A stretch of DNA of 64,000 nucleotides, from contig CAJXQI010000014.1 in the NCBI GenBank assembly GCA_913058395.1, forward strand, positions 62,001 to 126,000, read 5' to 3'. The stretch's first letter is position 1, and the number at the start of each line of letters is the position of its first letter. Under the pieces are notes generated by a model. The model did not search any database. It saw nothing but the letters and a program-made list of their open reading frames with translations, and was not told the DNA's origin. Position numbers and translations under genes: made by a program. This document shows positions 1-8,251 of this stretch, one piece after another. Origin of the DNA: an uncultured Colwellia sp. GTDB lineage: Bacteria > Pseudomonadota > Gammaproteobacteria > Enterobacterales > Alteromonadaceae.

Positions 1-1
1 T

Positions 2-1336
2 TCAGCGGTTTATATTGACGCTTGTGGAAATGAAAGCGGCGCTACAGATGCAGCGCTAATTATTCACAATAGCGACTATTCTAATAAACAAGTTATTAAG
101 GCCGATACAGCAGGAAAAATGAGTTATTCGTCAAATAATGCGACGGAAACAGTTTCCCTCGTTATGCGCGGAGAATTCCAAGTAGATGGCATTAAGCCTA
201 TTGCATTAACAACTTATATTAATCAACCCGTAATTGACATGGGAAAAATTACTTATAGGACAAGTGATAAAAGTGCATGTAATTGTCAACAAGCCAATTT
301 AACCGTTAATGTACCTTCAAGAGCTGCCGATATTGGCAATGCGGAATTTGATGGCCAAGTTAATCAGCCGTCTGTTTCTAATCATCAAGGGTTCTCGACA
401 GCTTATGAAGTAGAACAATGTGCTAAAGTTGGTGGCGAAATGCCTTTAATATCATCCCATATTGATTTTAATAGCCCCAATGAATCTTTTGCTGCTTTAT
501 TCCCAAATATTAACCAGAAAGATTCTGCTGAAGCTGTAATACAAGGATCTCCTGTTAATATTATATCAGCAGATTCAACCCGCCAAGTTGCTGCTTTTAT
601 TGATGGCGACTACCACTTAAGAAATTTTGCATTTAGAGAGTCAGATAGTGTTTATTCCTACCCGATAGATCAAATTGAATTTTATTCACTGGATGCATAC
701 AACTTTGAAGATTTAGATTATATACCTAACGTTGATAGTGCTTACATGCTTACCGCAGCAAGTACTAGAACATCGAACATCAATCAAACATTTGATTTAC
801 CAAGGGTGAGCATGGATTATACTGAGCTTCTTAGTATTTTAGTTAGCGATACTGGTAGTTATAGTTTGTCTAATAGCAGCACATTTGATTATATGACGGT
901 GAGTGTCACAGGCTCAAATCCTAGTGGCGCAATTCTTGATTGGTATATGTATGCACCGACTTCTGGAAATGTGCCTAAAATTGAAAATATTGATCTAAGC
1001 GAATTTATTTCTGATAGTGATTTATCTGCTCGAGTTGAAAATTTAAGTATGGGCGTTGGAGCACGAGGCTACGACGGAATTTCTAGCTATGACGACTTTT
1101 TAAGAAGTAAGGTAGATAGAAAGTTACAAGATTTTTCTCAAGAAAAATGGGCTAACGCCGATCTAGTAAGTTTCAGAATGCGTACAAGTGTAATAGGTAT
1201 GTCTAGTATTGCTAGTTCTATCACTAACTCAATGGCCGTAAACCGTGTTGACAAAAATAATGTAGAATTAAAAACGGCAAAGAAAAGCGTTCCATCACTT
1301 GAGTTAATTAAGCAAGAGCTTATGTCTGAACGTTAA
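2..1336 (+). CDS. C-terminal part of an unrecognised secreted protein (5' end outside window)
   Basis: The reading frame is already open at base 2 and has no stop before the ATG at 119, so the gene starts upstream of the window and that ATG is probably internal. At least 444 residues are visible. The protein is rich in Ser, Asn, Asp and Thr with short hydrophobic strands and very few charged clusters, as in beta-rich extracellular or outer-membrane proteins. Only a few cysteines are present, including CNC near visible residue 95. No transmembrane helix or catalytic motif is evident, and the C terminus is not a typical sorting signal. I do not recognise the family. A strong bidirectional terminator follows 50 bases after the stop and separates it from the convergent peptidase gene. 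Confidence 0.75.
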   Translation, partial: SAVYIDACGNESGATDAALIIHNSDYSNKQVIKADTAGKMSYSSNNATETVSLVMRGEFQVDGIKPIALTTYINQPVIDMGKITYRTSDKSACNCQQANLTVNVPSRAADIGNAEFDGQVNQPSVSNHQGFSTAYEVEQCAKVGGEMPLISSHIDFNSPNESFAALFPNINQKDSAEAVIQGSPVNIISADSTRQVAAFIDGDYHLRNFAFRESDSVYSYPIDQIEFYSLDAYNFEDLDYIPNVDSAYMLTAASTRTSNINQTFDLPRVSMDYTELLSILVSDTGSYSLSNSSTFDYMTVSVTGSNPSGAILDWYMYAPTSGNVPKIENIDLSEFISDSDLSARVENLSMGVGARGYDGISSYDDFLRSKVDRKLQDFSQEKWANADLVSFRMRTSVIGMSSIASSITNSMAVNRVDKNNVELKTAKKSVPSLELIKQELMSER

Positions 1337-1386
1337 AATTGAAAAGCAATTAAAACGTTGAATTACGTTTTAGCCTGGAAAAATAA

Positions 1387-1420
1387 AAGCCCTTAAACTT
1401 AATTGTTTAAGGGCTTTTTT
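1387..1420. terminator. bidirectional intrinsic terminator between convergent genes
   Basis: A perfect 10-bp stem, gcccttaaac (1389-1398) with gtttaagggc (1405-1414), and a 6-base loop are flanked by A and T runs on both sides. It can end both the secreted-protein gene on the plus strand and the M2 peptidase gene on the minus strand. Confidence 0.85.
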
Positions 1421-1446
1421 ATGTTAGCTATATTTAAAACTAATGC

Positions 1447-3291
1447 TTAAAAGCCACACTGTTTACCTTGGTTCTTATCTTTTAACCAAGCGTGTAAAGG
1501 TGCAAAGTAATCAATAATAGCAGTGGCATCCATTTGCTCACTACCGGTTAATACTTTATAGGCTTCTTGCCATGGCTTACTTGAACCCATTTCAAGCACA
1601 GTATTTAGTGCTGTGCCTGCATCTTTGTTGTTATATATAGAACAACGGTGAATTGGGTCAGTATTACCTGAGATTTCACATAACGCTTTGTGGAATTCAA
1701 ACTGCTGTATATGAGCTAAGAAGTAACGAGAATAAGGCACACCACCTGGAACATGGTATTTAGCGCCAGGATCGAATGCATTGGCATCACGATCAACAGG
1801 GGCTGTTACCCCTTGGTATTTTTCACGTAACTCCCACCAAGCGGTGTTGTAATTTTCAGGTGTCACTTCACCTGAGTATACTTTCCAACGCCATTGATCA
1901 ACCATTAAACCAAATGGAATAAAGGCTATTTTTTCTAATGCCATTTTCATTAATAAACCAATATCTTTTGATTCATCAGGAATAGTGTCAATTAAGCCAA
2001 TTTCTTTTAAGTATTTTGGTGTAACTGAAAGGGCAATGGTGTCACCAATGGCTTCATGGAAACCATCATTAGCACTGTTTTGATAATATACTGGCTGATT
2101 TTGGTAAGCACGTTGATAAAAATTGTGTCCTAACTCGTGATGAATAACAGAAAATTCTTCACCTGTTTTTTGGATACACATTTTGATGCGAATATCATCT
2201 TTAGCATCTAGATCCCAAGCCGAGGCATGACAAACTACGTCACGGTCCGCTGGTTTAGTGAATAATGAACGTTGCCAGAAGGTTTCAGGTAATGCGTCAA
2301 AACCCAGTGAGGTAAAGAACGTTTCCGCGCCTTTAACCATTTTGATTTCGTCATAGTTATTTGCAGCAAGCTGTTCAGTAACATCATAGCCTGGATCTGC
2401 ATTTTCAGGTGCAACTAAGTCATAAATGTTACCCCATGACTGTGCCCACATATTACCGAGTAAATGTGCAGGAATAGGCTGGTCTTGCGGAACTTTATCT
2501 TCGCCGTAAGTTTCACCTAGCTCAGAACGCACGTAACAATGTAAGTCATCATATAGTGGCTTAACTTGTCCCCATAAGCGGTCAAGTTCTTTAGCAAATT
2601 CATCTGCAGGCATATCGTAATTTGAACGCCACATTGCGCCTAGATCTTTGTAACCTAAACCTTGGGCACCTTCGTTACCAAGCTCTGCTTGACGAATATA
2701 CAATGGTTTCATGTCTGGACTGATTGTTCTCCAACCTTGCCACATTTCTAACAATTCATTGTAGTCACGAGAGCTCGCCATTTTGGCTGTCATTTGACCA
2801 AGGCTTAAGGTGTCACCCGCTTTAGTGGTGTAAGAGCCTTTGCCATACATGCTGCCTAATTCAGCACCAATTTTTGCTAATTCAGCTGACTTTGCTGAAT
2901 CTTGAGGCGCAGGCATTACTAAACTTTGTTTTAATATGTTTAATTTACGGCGTTGGTCTGCGCTTACTTCTACATCATCAAATTTTGCAGCGGCCATGGC
3001 AAAACGAACACCTGCTTCCGTTGATTTTTGATCGGCAGCGGCTGCAAGCGAAGAAGTATCTTCAGTAATGAAGTTGGAATTAATCCAAGCGGCACGGCTG
3101 CCTTCAAGGTTCAACTGTACGAGTTCTTTTTCTGTACTCGCTAAAAATTTTTCAGCATCTTTTGCCGTAAGCGCTTGGTTTACGCTTTTTACTGCTGAAG
3201 TGTCTGTTGCAACTTTGCTATCACCATTACAAGCAGTCAAGCTTGCAGCAACTAAAATAGCTGCAGTGGTTAGTTTAAATGTCGGTTTCAT
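1447..3291 (-). CDS. peptidase M2 family (angiotensin-converting-enzyme-like) lipoprotein
   Basis: Zinc peptidyl-dipeptidase of the M2 family, expected to remove C-terminal dipeptides from peptides in the periplasm. The 614-residue length matches single-domain bacterial ACE homologues. The N terminus is a lipoprotein signal: basic start, hydrophobic stretch, lipobox LTAC with the cysteine at residue 21. The zinc motif HELGH lies at residues 385-389. The third ligand is the Glu in GFHEAIGD near residue 413, 24 residues downstream, which is the gluzincin spacing of M2 enzymes. The gene stands alone and converges on the plus-strand gene before it. Its upstream region holds the tandem repeat array, whose units point toward this gene but each end in a terminator. 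Two short plus-strand reading frames inside its 5' part are antisense shadows. Confidence 0.93.
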   Translation of the reverse strand: MKPTFKLTTAAILVAASLTACNGDSKVATDTSAVKSVNQALTAKDAEKFLASTEKELVQLNLEGSRAAWINSNFITEDTSSLAAAADQKSTEAGVRFAMAAAKFDDVEVSADQRRKLNILKQSLVMPAPQDSAKSAELAKIGAELGSMYGKGSYTTKAGDTLSLGQMTAKMASSRDYNELLEMWQGWRTISPDMKPLYIRQAELGNEGAQGLGYKDLGAMWRSNYDMPADEFAKELDRLWGQVKPLYDDLHCYVRSELGETYGEDKVPQDQPIPAHLLGNMWAQSWGNIYDLVAPENADPGYDVTEQLAANNYDEIKMVKGAETFFTSLGFDALPETFWQRSLFTKPADRDVVCHASAWDLDAKDDIRIKMCIQKTGEEFSVIHHELGHNFYQRAYQNQPVYYQNSANDGFHEAIGDTIALSVTPKYLKEIGLIDTIPDESKDIGLLMKMALEKIAFIPFGLMVDQWRWKVYSGEVTPENYNTAWWELREKYQGVTAPVDRDANAFDPGAKYHVPGGVPYSRYFLAHIQQFEFHKALCEISGNTDPIHRCSIYNNKDAGTALNTVLEMGSSKPWQEAYKVLTGSEQMDATAIIDYFAPLHAWLKDKNQGKQCGF

Positions 3292-3440
3292 AATTATCCG
3301 TTATTTTTTAGTTAGCGCCTAGGTAGCGTGTTAGTTAACGTAAGTATAAGCTCTTGGCTATAGTAGAATGAGATCGAATGGTTAGCAACAATATTGAGTT
3401 TTATTGTACTAAATTCGGGGGATTGGACAAATTTTGGATA

Positions 3441-3593
3441 AAAAAAAGCTCAGCGAAAGGGGGCTGAGCCATTATATAAAATATACTAGGGAAAGTATGA
3501 AATCTGCTCTTCAAATGTCTTCTTATGAAAAGCACAATAATATTATCGGTAATTGCTGTTTTTAACTGTGCTCATTCTGTAACAGTTTGTAAT
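3441..3593 (-). ncRNA. candidate small RNA, tandem unit 1 (most diverged)
   Basis: First of three related units of about 150 bp. Read on the minus strand it runs from a conserved TTACAAA block (near 3593) through a small hairpin ATACT/AGTAT (3483-3498) to a terminator stem GCTCAGC/GCTGAGC (3448-3454 and 3463-3469) followed by seven T. Its middle differs from units 2 and 3, but the ends and hairpins are kept. No matching open reading frame is present. The RNA nature is inferred from structure only. Confidence 0.45.
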
Positions 3594-3619
3594 CAGCGGT
3601 GCTAAGAATAAATTTAGAT

Positions 3620-3769
3620 AAAAAAAAGCCCAACTAAAGAGTTGGGCCAAAAATATACTAGGGAGAGTATAACAAATTCACTATTTAAACGTTTGGGGGT
3701 TTAAAAGTTAAAATAATAATATCGGTTAAGCGTGTTTCTTACTGTACGTATAGAGTAATAATTTGTAAT
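3620..3769 (-). ncRNA. candidate small RNA, tandem unit 2
   Basis: Second unit, nearly identical to unit 3 over its central 100 bases. On the minus strand it shows a 5-bp hairpin (3655-3670) whose loop reads CTCCCT, complementary to a Shine-Dalgarno sequence. A terminator stem GCCCAAC/GTTGGGC (3628-3634 and 3641-3647) and a T run follow. The terminator stem differs from units 1 and 3 at paired positions, so the pairing is conserved while the sequence changes. Confidence 0.5.
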
Positions 3770-3830
3770 AGCGCTAATCCGTCTTATCGGACTGGAAAAG
3801 CACTGATTTTGTTAGGGGGAAATTTTAGGC

Positions 3831-3980
3831 AAAAAAAAGCTCAACTAATAAGTTGAGCCAAAAAATATACTAGGGAGAGTATAACAAATTCACTATTTAA
3901 ACGTTTGGGGTTTAAAAGTTAAAATAATAATATCGGTTAAGCGTGTTTTTTACTGTGCTAATTAGGTAAAAGTTTGTAAT
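3831..3980 (-). ncRNA. candidate small RNA, tandem unit 3
   Basis: Third unit. On the minus strand it has the hairpin ATACT-CTCCCT-AGTAT (3867-3882) and the terminator stem GCTCAAC/GTTGAGC (3839-3845 and 3852-3858), followed by eight T (3831-3838). The block TTTGTAAT marking the far end (3973-3980) is shared by all three units. I see no convincing sigma-70 promoter, so the transcription start is uncertain. Confidence 0.5.
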
Positions 3981-4077
3981 GAACAATTCTCATAGTAGAT
4001 GGTTGCGTTATTTAAAACGCTTGTTTAAACTGAGCGTATTAATTTCATAAATATTCGATATACGGCGCTATATACCT

Positions 4078-4704
4078 ATGAGCACAAAGAATAAAATATT
4101 AGATGCAGCAGAGAGCCTGTTTGCTGACAAAGGTTTTAATGGTACGTCTTTACGTGAAATTACCAGCCAAGCAGAAGTCAATTTAGCAGCAGTTAATTAT
4201 CATTTTGGTTCAAAAAAAGAATTGATAAAAGCTGTAATGTCTCGTTATATGAATGAGTTGTCACCACGTTTAGAAAGTGCGTTAGTTGATGTTTGTAATA
4301 ATGATGAACTTACGCTAGTAGATGTGTTTTCTGCTTTTATTGAGCCATTATTGTCGCTTAATGATTTTAAAGACAACGGCACCAGTAATTTTCTACAATT
4401 ATTAGGTCGAGGTTATACCGACAGCCAAGGTTTTTTACGTTGGTTTTTAACGACGCAATACCCAGGTGTAATTGATAATTTTGTTTTAGCGGTTCAAAAG
4501 GCTTACCCAGAATTAGGTGCAGAAGAAATGTTCTGGCGTTTGCATTTCACTATGGGCACTGTTGTATTTACTATGTCCTCAAGCGATGCTTTGATTGATA
4601 TCGCTAAAAGTGACTTTGAACGAGATTTACAAATATCGGATGTTATTCGTAATGTGATTCCTTATGTTGCTGCCGGTGTTGGCGCCCCAATGCCTGTGCT
4701 GTAA
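4078..4704 (+). CDS. psrA: TetR-family regulator, PsrA-like
   Basis: A 208-residue TetR-family DNA-binding protein. The N-terminal helix-turn-helix spans about residues 8-52 and includes the recognition region around NLAAVNYHFGSKKEL. The rest is a helical ligand and dimer domain. Close similarity in the N-terminal half to PsrA of pseudomonads, and the position directly before nagZ (psrA and nagZ are adjacent in Pseudomonas), support a fatty-acid-responsive regulator of beta-oxidation genes. The symbol is therefore by similarity and context. No clear Shine-Dalgarno precedes the ATG. A TTTAAAC-containing palindromic stretch lies near 4023-4031 upstream and could be an autoregulatory site, but this is weak. 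A compound hairpin follows the stop. Confidence 0.8.
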   Translation: MSTKNKILDAAESLFADKGFNGTSLREITSQAEVNLAAVNYHFGSKKELIKAVMSRYMNELSPRLESALVDVCNNDELTLVDVFSAFIEPLLSLNDFKDNGTSNFLQLLGRGYTDSQGFLRWFLTTQYPGVIDNFVLAVQKAYPELGAEEMFWRLHFTMGTVVFTMSSSDALIDIAKSDFERDLQISDVIRNVIPYVAAGVGAPMPVL

Positions 4705-4750
4705 CGCTATAGTTTACGCTTCTGATGTAAGCGTTTTGGTATAGCGCTTT
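4705..4750 (+). terminator. compound hairpin after the TetR gene
   Basis: Outer arms CGCTATA (4705-4711) and TATAGCG (4740-4746) enclose an inner stem ACGCTT/AAGCGT, and cttttat follows. It starts at the stop codon of the TetR gene. It is probably the terminator, though the T run is short. Confidence 0.5.
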
Positions 4751-4896
4751 TATGCCAGTATCAGCCGTTATCTAAAACGCTATTAGCGCTAAATTCATAT
4801 ATTGTTAAAATTATTCGCATTTAATTAATTATCTACCTTTGTTTGTGAACACTAATTGGGTAGAGTAGCAGCATCTCAAACTATTGAAGTGCTGTT

Positions 4897-5916
4897 ATGG
4901 GCCCTGTCATGATTGATGTGCAAGGCACATCACTTTCACAAGAAGATAAAGAAATTCTCCAACATCCACTGGTCGGTGGCTTGATTTTCTTTACGCGAAA
5001 TTACCATTCACCTGAACAAATTACCGAGTTAAGTACTCAAATTCGCAGCGCAGCGCGCAAACCATTATTAATAGCGGTAGATCATGAAGGTGGCCGTGTA
5101 CAGCGTTTTCGTGATGGATTTTCACTGATCCCTGCTATGGGGAGCCTTTGGCAAATGGCAAAGCAAAATTTATCGCTTGCAAAGTCACTCGCGAAACAAA
5201 GTGGCGTTCTAATGGCACTTGAAGTACAAGCGGTCGGTATTGATATTAGCTTTGCGCCAGTACTTGATATTAATAACATTAGTGATGTTATTGGTGATAG
5301 AAGCTTTCACCGTGAAGTTGACTACGTTACAGAGCTAGCCGAAGCGTTTATCAGTGGTTTACATTTAGTGGGCATGAAAGCAACAGGTAAGCATTTTCCC
5401 GGCCATGGTAGCGTAAAAGCTGATTCTCATATTGATTTACCGATAGATATTCGCTCTAAAGCCGATATATTTCAGCAAGACCTTATGCCGTTTAAGCAAC
5501 TTATTGCTAAAGGAAAGGTTGACGCATTAATGCCGGCGCATGTGATATTTCCTGAAGTTGATAGTCAAGCTGTTGGATTTTCTCGCTATTGGCTACAAAA
5601 TATTCTTCGCGAACAACTAGGCTTTAACGGTGTTATTTTCAGTGATGATTTATCAATGGAAGGGGCGGCAAGTGTTGGTGGCTATATTGAGCGTGCTGAA
5701 GCCGCGCAAAGTGCTGGCTGCGATATGTTGTTACTTTGCAATAATCGTCAAGGCTGTGTTGAAGTTTTAGATGGCGCAAATATATCCATTAATGCGCAAA
5801 GTAGTGAAAGGCTTGCTAAATTGCTAAAAAATCCACGTCAAAGTAATGATTTTTCAACACTTGCTAGCAATCAAACATGGCAAGAAGCAAGCGAATTTAT
5901 CAATCGTTATCGATAA
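4897..5916 (+). CDS. nagZ: beta-N-acetylhexosaminidase NagZ
   Basis: Cytoplasmic family-3 glycoside hydrolase that removes N-acetylglucosamine from 1,6-anhydro-muropeptides in peptidoglycan recycling. The 339-residue length matches the family (about 340). The start MGPVM aligns with known NagZ N termini. The active-site loop KHFPGHG is near residue 165, followed by DSHIDLP. The nucleophile region FSDDLSMEGA lies near residue 248, as in NagZ enzymes. It follows the psrA-like gene by about 190 bases with a probable terminator between, so it likely has its own promoter. The 70-base AT-rich gap to the next gene leaves co-transcription with the transporter possible. Confidence 0.95.
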   Translation: MGPVMIDVQGTSLSQEDKEILQHPLVGGLIFFTRNYHSPEQITELSTQIRSAARKPLLIAVDHEGGRVQRFRDGFSLIPAMGSLWQMAKQNLSLAKSLAKQSGVLMALEVQAVGIDISFAPVLDINNISDVIGDRSFHREVDYVTELAEAFISGLHLVGMKATGKHFPGHGSVKADSHIDLPIDIRSKADIFQQDLMPFKQLIAKGKVDALMPAHVIFPEVDSQAVGFSRYWLQNILREQLGFNGVIFSDDLSMEGAASVGGYIERAEAAQSAGCDMLLLCNNRQGCVEVLDGANISINAQSSERLAKLLKNPRQSNDFSTLASNQTWQEASEFINRYR

Positions 5917-5986
5917 GCTTTAAATAAAAAACGTTCAAATAAAATATAAAAATAAAAAACATAAGAATAATAATCCGGACGAAATT

Positions 5987-7363
5987 ATGAAATTGACTAA
6001 ACAATTGTTTATACCGCTGGCACCTGTGTTGGCGGTTGTTTTCTACTTTTTTCTACAAGCAATAGGCTTAGAAAACAAAGCATCCATTGCTGCGGCTATC
6101 ACCTTACTAACTGTTATTTGGTGGGTGACTGAAGCTATTCCTATCCCAGCAACCTCGTTAGTTCCTTTTGCATTATTACCGATGTTTAATGTTGTAGACC
6201 ATAAAACCGTAGCTTCTGCGTTAGGTAGTCATGTTATTTTATTGTTGATGGGCGCTTTTATGCTTTCTAAAGCCATTGAAAAAAGTGGCGCACATGAACG
6301 ATTAGCGGTGTATATGGTTAAACTCGTTGGCGTTACAAGCGGCAGGCGCATGGTGTTGGGCTTTATGCTGGCAAGTGCTTTTTTAAGTATGTGGATATCT
6401 AACACGGCCACAACCTTAATCATGTTACCTATTGCCTTGGCAATTCTAAAACATATTGATAATCAAAACCTAAAAGTTGCCCTCATTTTAGGAATTGCTT
6501 ATGCCGCTAGCGTTGGTGGTGTCGGTACGCCGATTGGCACGCCTCCAAATGTTATTTTTATGGGCATATATGAGGAACAAACGGGTGTTGAGTTTGGCTT
6601 TTTAGAGTGGATGAAAATAGGTGTTCCTGTTGTTGTTTTAGCGATACCTCTTATTGCCTTTTGGCTAACCAGAAAGGTAAAGCTCGAACATGAAGTGCAC
6701 TTACCGACCTTAGGTCCTTGGCGTAAAGAAGAAAAACGAACCTTATGGGTTTTCGGTTTAACCGCATTAGCATGGATCACTCGTAAAGAACCATTTGGTG
6801 GCTGGAGTGGCGCATTAGATATAAATATCGCTGGAGATAGCACTGTCGCATTACTTGCTGTCGTCATCATGTTTATCGTGCCAAACGGTAAAGGCTCTCG
6901 TTTATTAGATTGGGATAGCGCAAAAACCATTCCATGGGGGATGCTATTACTATTTGCTGGTGGTATAGCATTAGCAAAAGGTTTTGTTGCCTCAGGGTTA
7001 AGTGGTTTACTCGGGGAATGGTTAGCATCGTTCTCAAATTTGCCGGTTATTATTATGCTAATCACTATTTGTTTAGTGGTAACTTATCTAACCGAAATTA
7101 CCAGTAACACAGCTACTGCAACGTTATTAATGCCTATTTTGGCCGCAGCAGCAATTGCCTCAGGTTATGACCCTAAAGTACTAATGGTACCTGCTGCAAT
7201 ATGTGCAAGTTGTGCATTCATGTTACCTGTAGCAACAGCGCCAAATGCTATTGCTTACGGAACCGGTGAGATAGAAATAAAAGACATGGTCAGGGAAGGA
7301 GCAATACTAAGTTTTATTGTTGCCTGCTTAGTGGGAATTGTTTGCTACTTGCTGTTGATATAA
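5987..7363 (+). CDS. DASS/SLC13-family sodium-dependent carboxylate transporter
   Basis: Inner-membrane symporter of the divalent anion:Na+ (SLC13, INDY) family, 458 residues with about 11 hydrophobic segments. Both Ser-Asn-Thr signature motifs that line the sodium and carboxylate site are present: SNTATT near residue 138 and SNTATA near residue 373. Each sits at a helical-hairpin tip next to a conserved proline-rich region. The substrate is probably a C4-dicarboxylate such as succinate or malate, but sequence alone does not exclude citrate or sulfate. A terminator follows 60 bases after the stop. A 188-residue antisense frame (6499-7065) is a shadow created by the hydrophobic codon pattern. 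Confidence 0.9.
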   Translation: MKLTKQLFIPLAPVLAVVFYFFLQAIGLENKASIAAAITLLTVIWWVTEAIPIPATSLVPFALLPMFNVVDHKTVASALGSHVILLLMGAFMLSKAIEKSGAHERLAVYMVKLVGVTSGRRMVLGFMLASAFLSMWISNTATTLIMLPIALAILKHIDNQNLKVALILGIAYAASVGGVGTPIGTPPNVIFMGIYEEQTGVEFGFLEWMKIGVPVVVLAIPLIAFWLTRKVKLEHEVHLPTLGPWRKEEKRTLWVFGLTALAWITRKEPFGGWSGALDINIAGDSTVALLAVVIMFIVPNGKGSRLLDWDSAKTIPWGMLLLFAGGIALAKGFVASGLSGLLGEWLASFSNLPVIIMLITICLVVTYLTEITSNTATATLLMPILAAAAIASGYDPKVLMVPAAICASCAFMLPVATAPNAIAYGTGEIEIKDMVREGAILSFIVACLVGIVCYLLLI

Positions 7364-7421
7364 TAACGACTCAGGTATAGCGTAGTATAGGTTAAAATCA
7401 TAAGTTAGAAAGCCTCTTTAA

Positions 7422-7447
7422 AGCAGCATATTGTGCTGCTTTTTTAT
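7422..7447 (+). terminator. intrinsic terminator after the DASS transporter
   Basis: Stem agcagca (7422-7428) with tgctgct (7434-7440) and a 5-base loop, followed by seven T. An A run also precedes the stem. Confidence 0.8.
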
Positions 7448-7592
7448 GTGTTGCTTATTATTATGTAGGCTCGAAAAAACACTTTTTTAAGCACAAAAAA
7501 ATAAGTAAACCAATATTATTGATTTACTTATTTTATGTTAACTATTTAACTATCGTGCAGCTAAATGGCTGAGTTTTAGTTTTTAATGTTTA

Positions 7593-8111
7593 TTAAAACA
7601 TTCTTTGCTTTAATAAACGCGCTAACAATATAACAGCAAAGGCTACACTATAAACCGCAAAAATAACCACCATAACTTGTGGCATGGTAAAGCCCATAAA
7701 TTGCCACTTTATATCACCACAGTCGCCAGTTGCTTCAAATAAAACGGGTAACCATTCATGCAAAGGTGCCCAAGATGGAAAGTTTGGAATAAACTCACAG
7801 CTAAATAAAAATGACATGGTTGTTGACTGCATCTCAACATGTTCTAGCGCAATGAGTAAGCCCCAAATAGCACCGGTAGCCCACAAGCCAAAAGATACAA
7901 TACGTATAAGTACAAACTGACAACCTAAGGCACCTAGAACACCGGCTAGAAATATTCCCCATATAGCTGTTCGCTGATAAATACACATAATACAAGGCTC
8001 TAGCCCCATAACGTATTGAAAATATAATGCACTGAGCTCAAAACAAAATGCACTAAAAGCAAGTAGTTGCCATGCACGCTGATTAAGAGATAACTGACTT
8101 AAGAAGTTCAC
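7593..8111 (-). CDS. dsbB: disulfide bond formation protein DsbB
   Basis: Inner-membrane quinone reductase that reoxidises periplasmic DsbA. The 172-residue protein has four transmembrane helices. The first periplasmic loop holds C40-x-x-C43 (PCIMC). The second loop holds C105 and C131, matching the four catalytic cysteines of E. coli DsbB (41, 44, 104, 130). It lies downstream of nhaB on the same strand, the arrangement seen in many enterics and vibrios. A terminator and a palindromic repeat sit in the 140-base gap, so it may be transcribed separately. Confidence 0.95.
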   Translation of the reverse strand: MNFLSQLSLNQRAWQLLAFSAFCFELSALYFQYVMGLEPCIMCIYQRTAIWGIFLAGVLGALGCQFVLIRIVSFGLWATGAIWGLLIALEHVEMQSTTMSFLFSCEFIPNFPSWAPLHEWLPVLFEATGDCGDIKWQFMGFTMPQVMVVIFAVYSVAFAVILLARLLKQRMF

Positions 8112-8142
8112 GAAATGTCACCTATGATTGGGTTGTTAGTGT

Positions 8143-8168
8143 TATATACCCAAACAGGTGGGTATATA
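8143..8168. repeat. dispersed palindrome TATATACCCA/TGGGTATATA, copy 1
   Basis: Perfect 10-bp arms (8143-8152 and 8159-8168) around the spacer aacagg, in the gap between nhaB and dsbB. A second palindrome with the same core is at 36805-36827. This looks like a short dispersed repeat of the REP type rather than a gene-specific operator. Confidence 0.6.
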
Positions 8169-8193
8169 GTTTAATGCATGCTACCAATAATCA

Positions 8194-8216
8194 AAAAGCG
8201 CCACAAGGGCGCTTTT
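8194..8216 (-). terminator. intrinsic terminator after nhaB
   Basis: Perfect 9-bp stem aaaagcgcc (8194-8202) with ggcgctttt (8208-8216) and loop acaag. The A and T ends make it work in both directions. It lies just after the nhaB stop. Confidence 0.75.
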
Positions 8217-8251
8217 GTTAGATTTTATATCAACTTACATGTACCGGTTAC

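Noticed and set aside
3441-3980. CRISPR-like array
   Set aside because: The units are 150 bp and themselves conserved, with no short identical repeats and unique spacers, and no cas genes are present.
6499-7065. 188-residue minus-strand frame opposite the DASS transporter
   Set aside because: It lies wholly inside a clear membrane-protein gene. The long frame comes from the hydrophobic codon bias on the other strand, and it has no ribosome site or known family.
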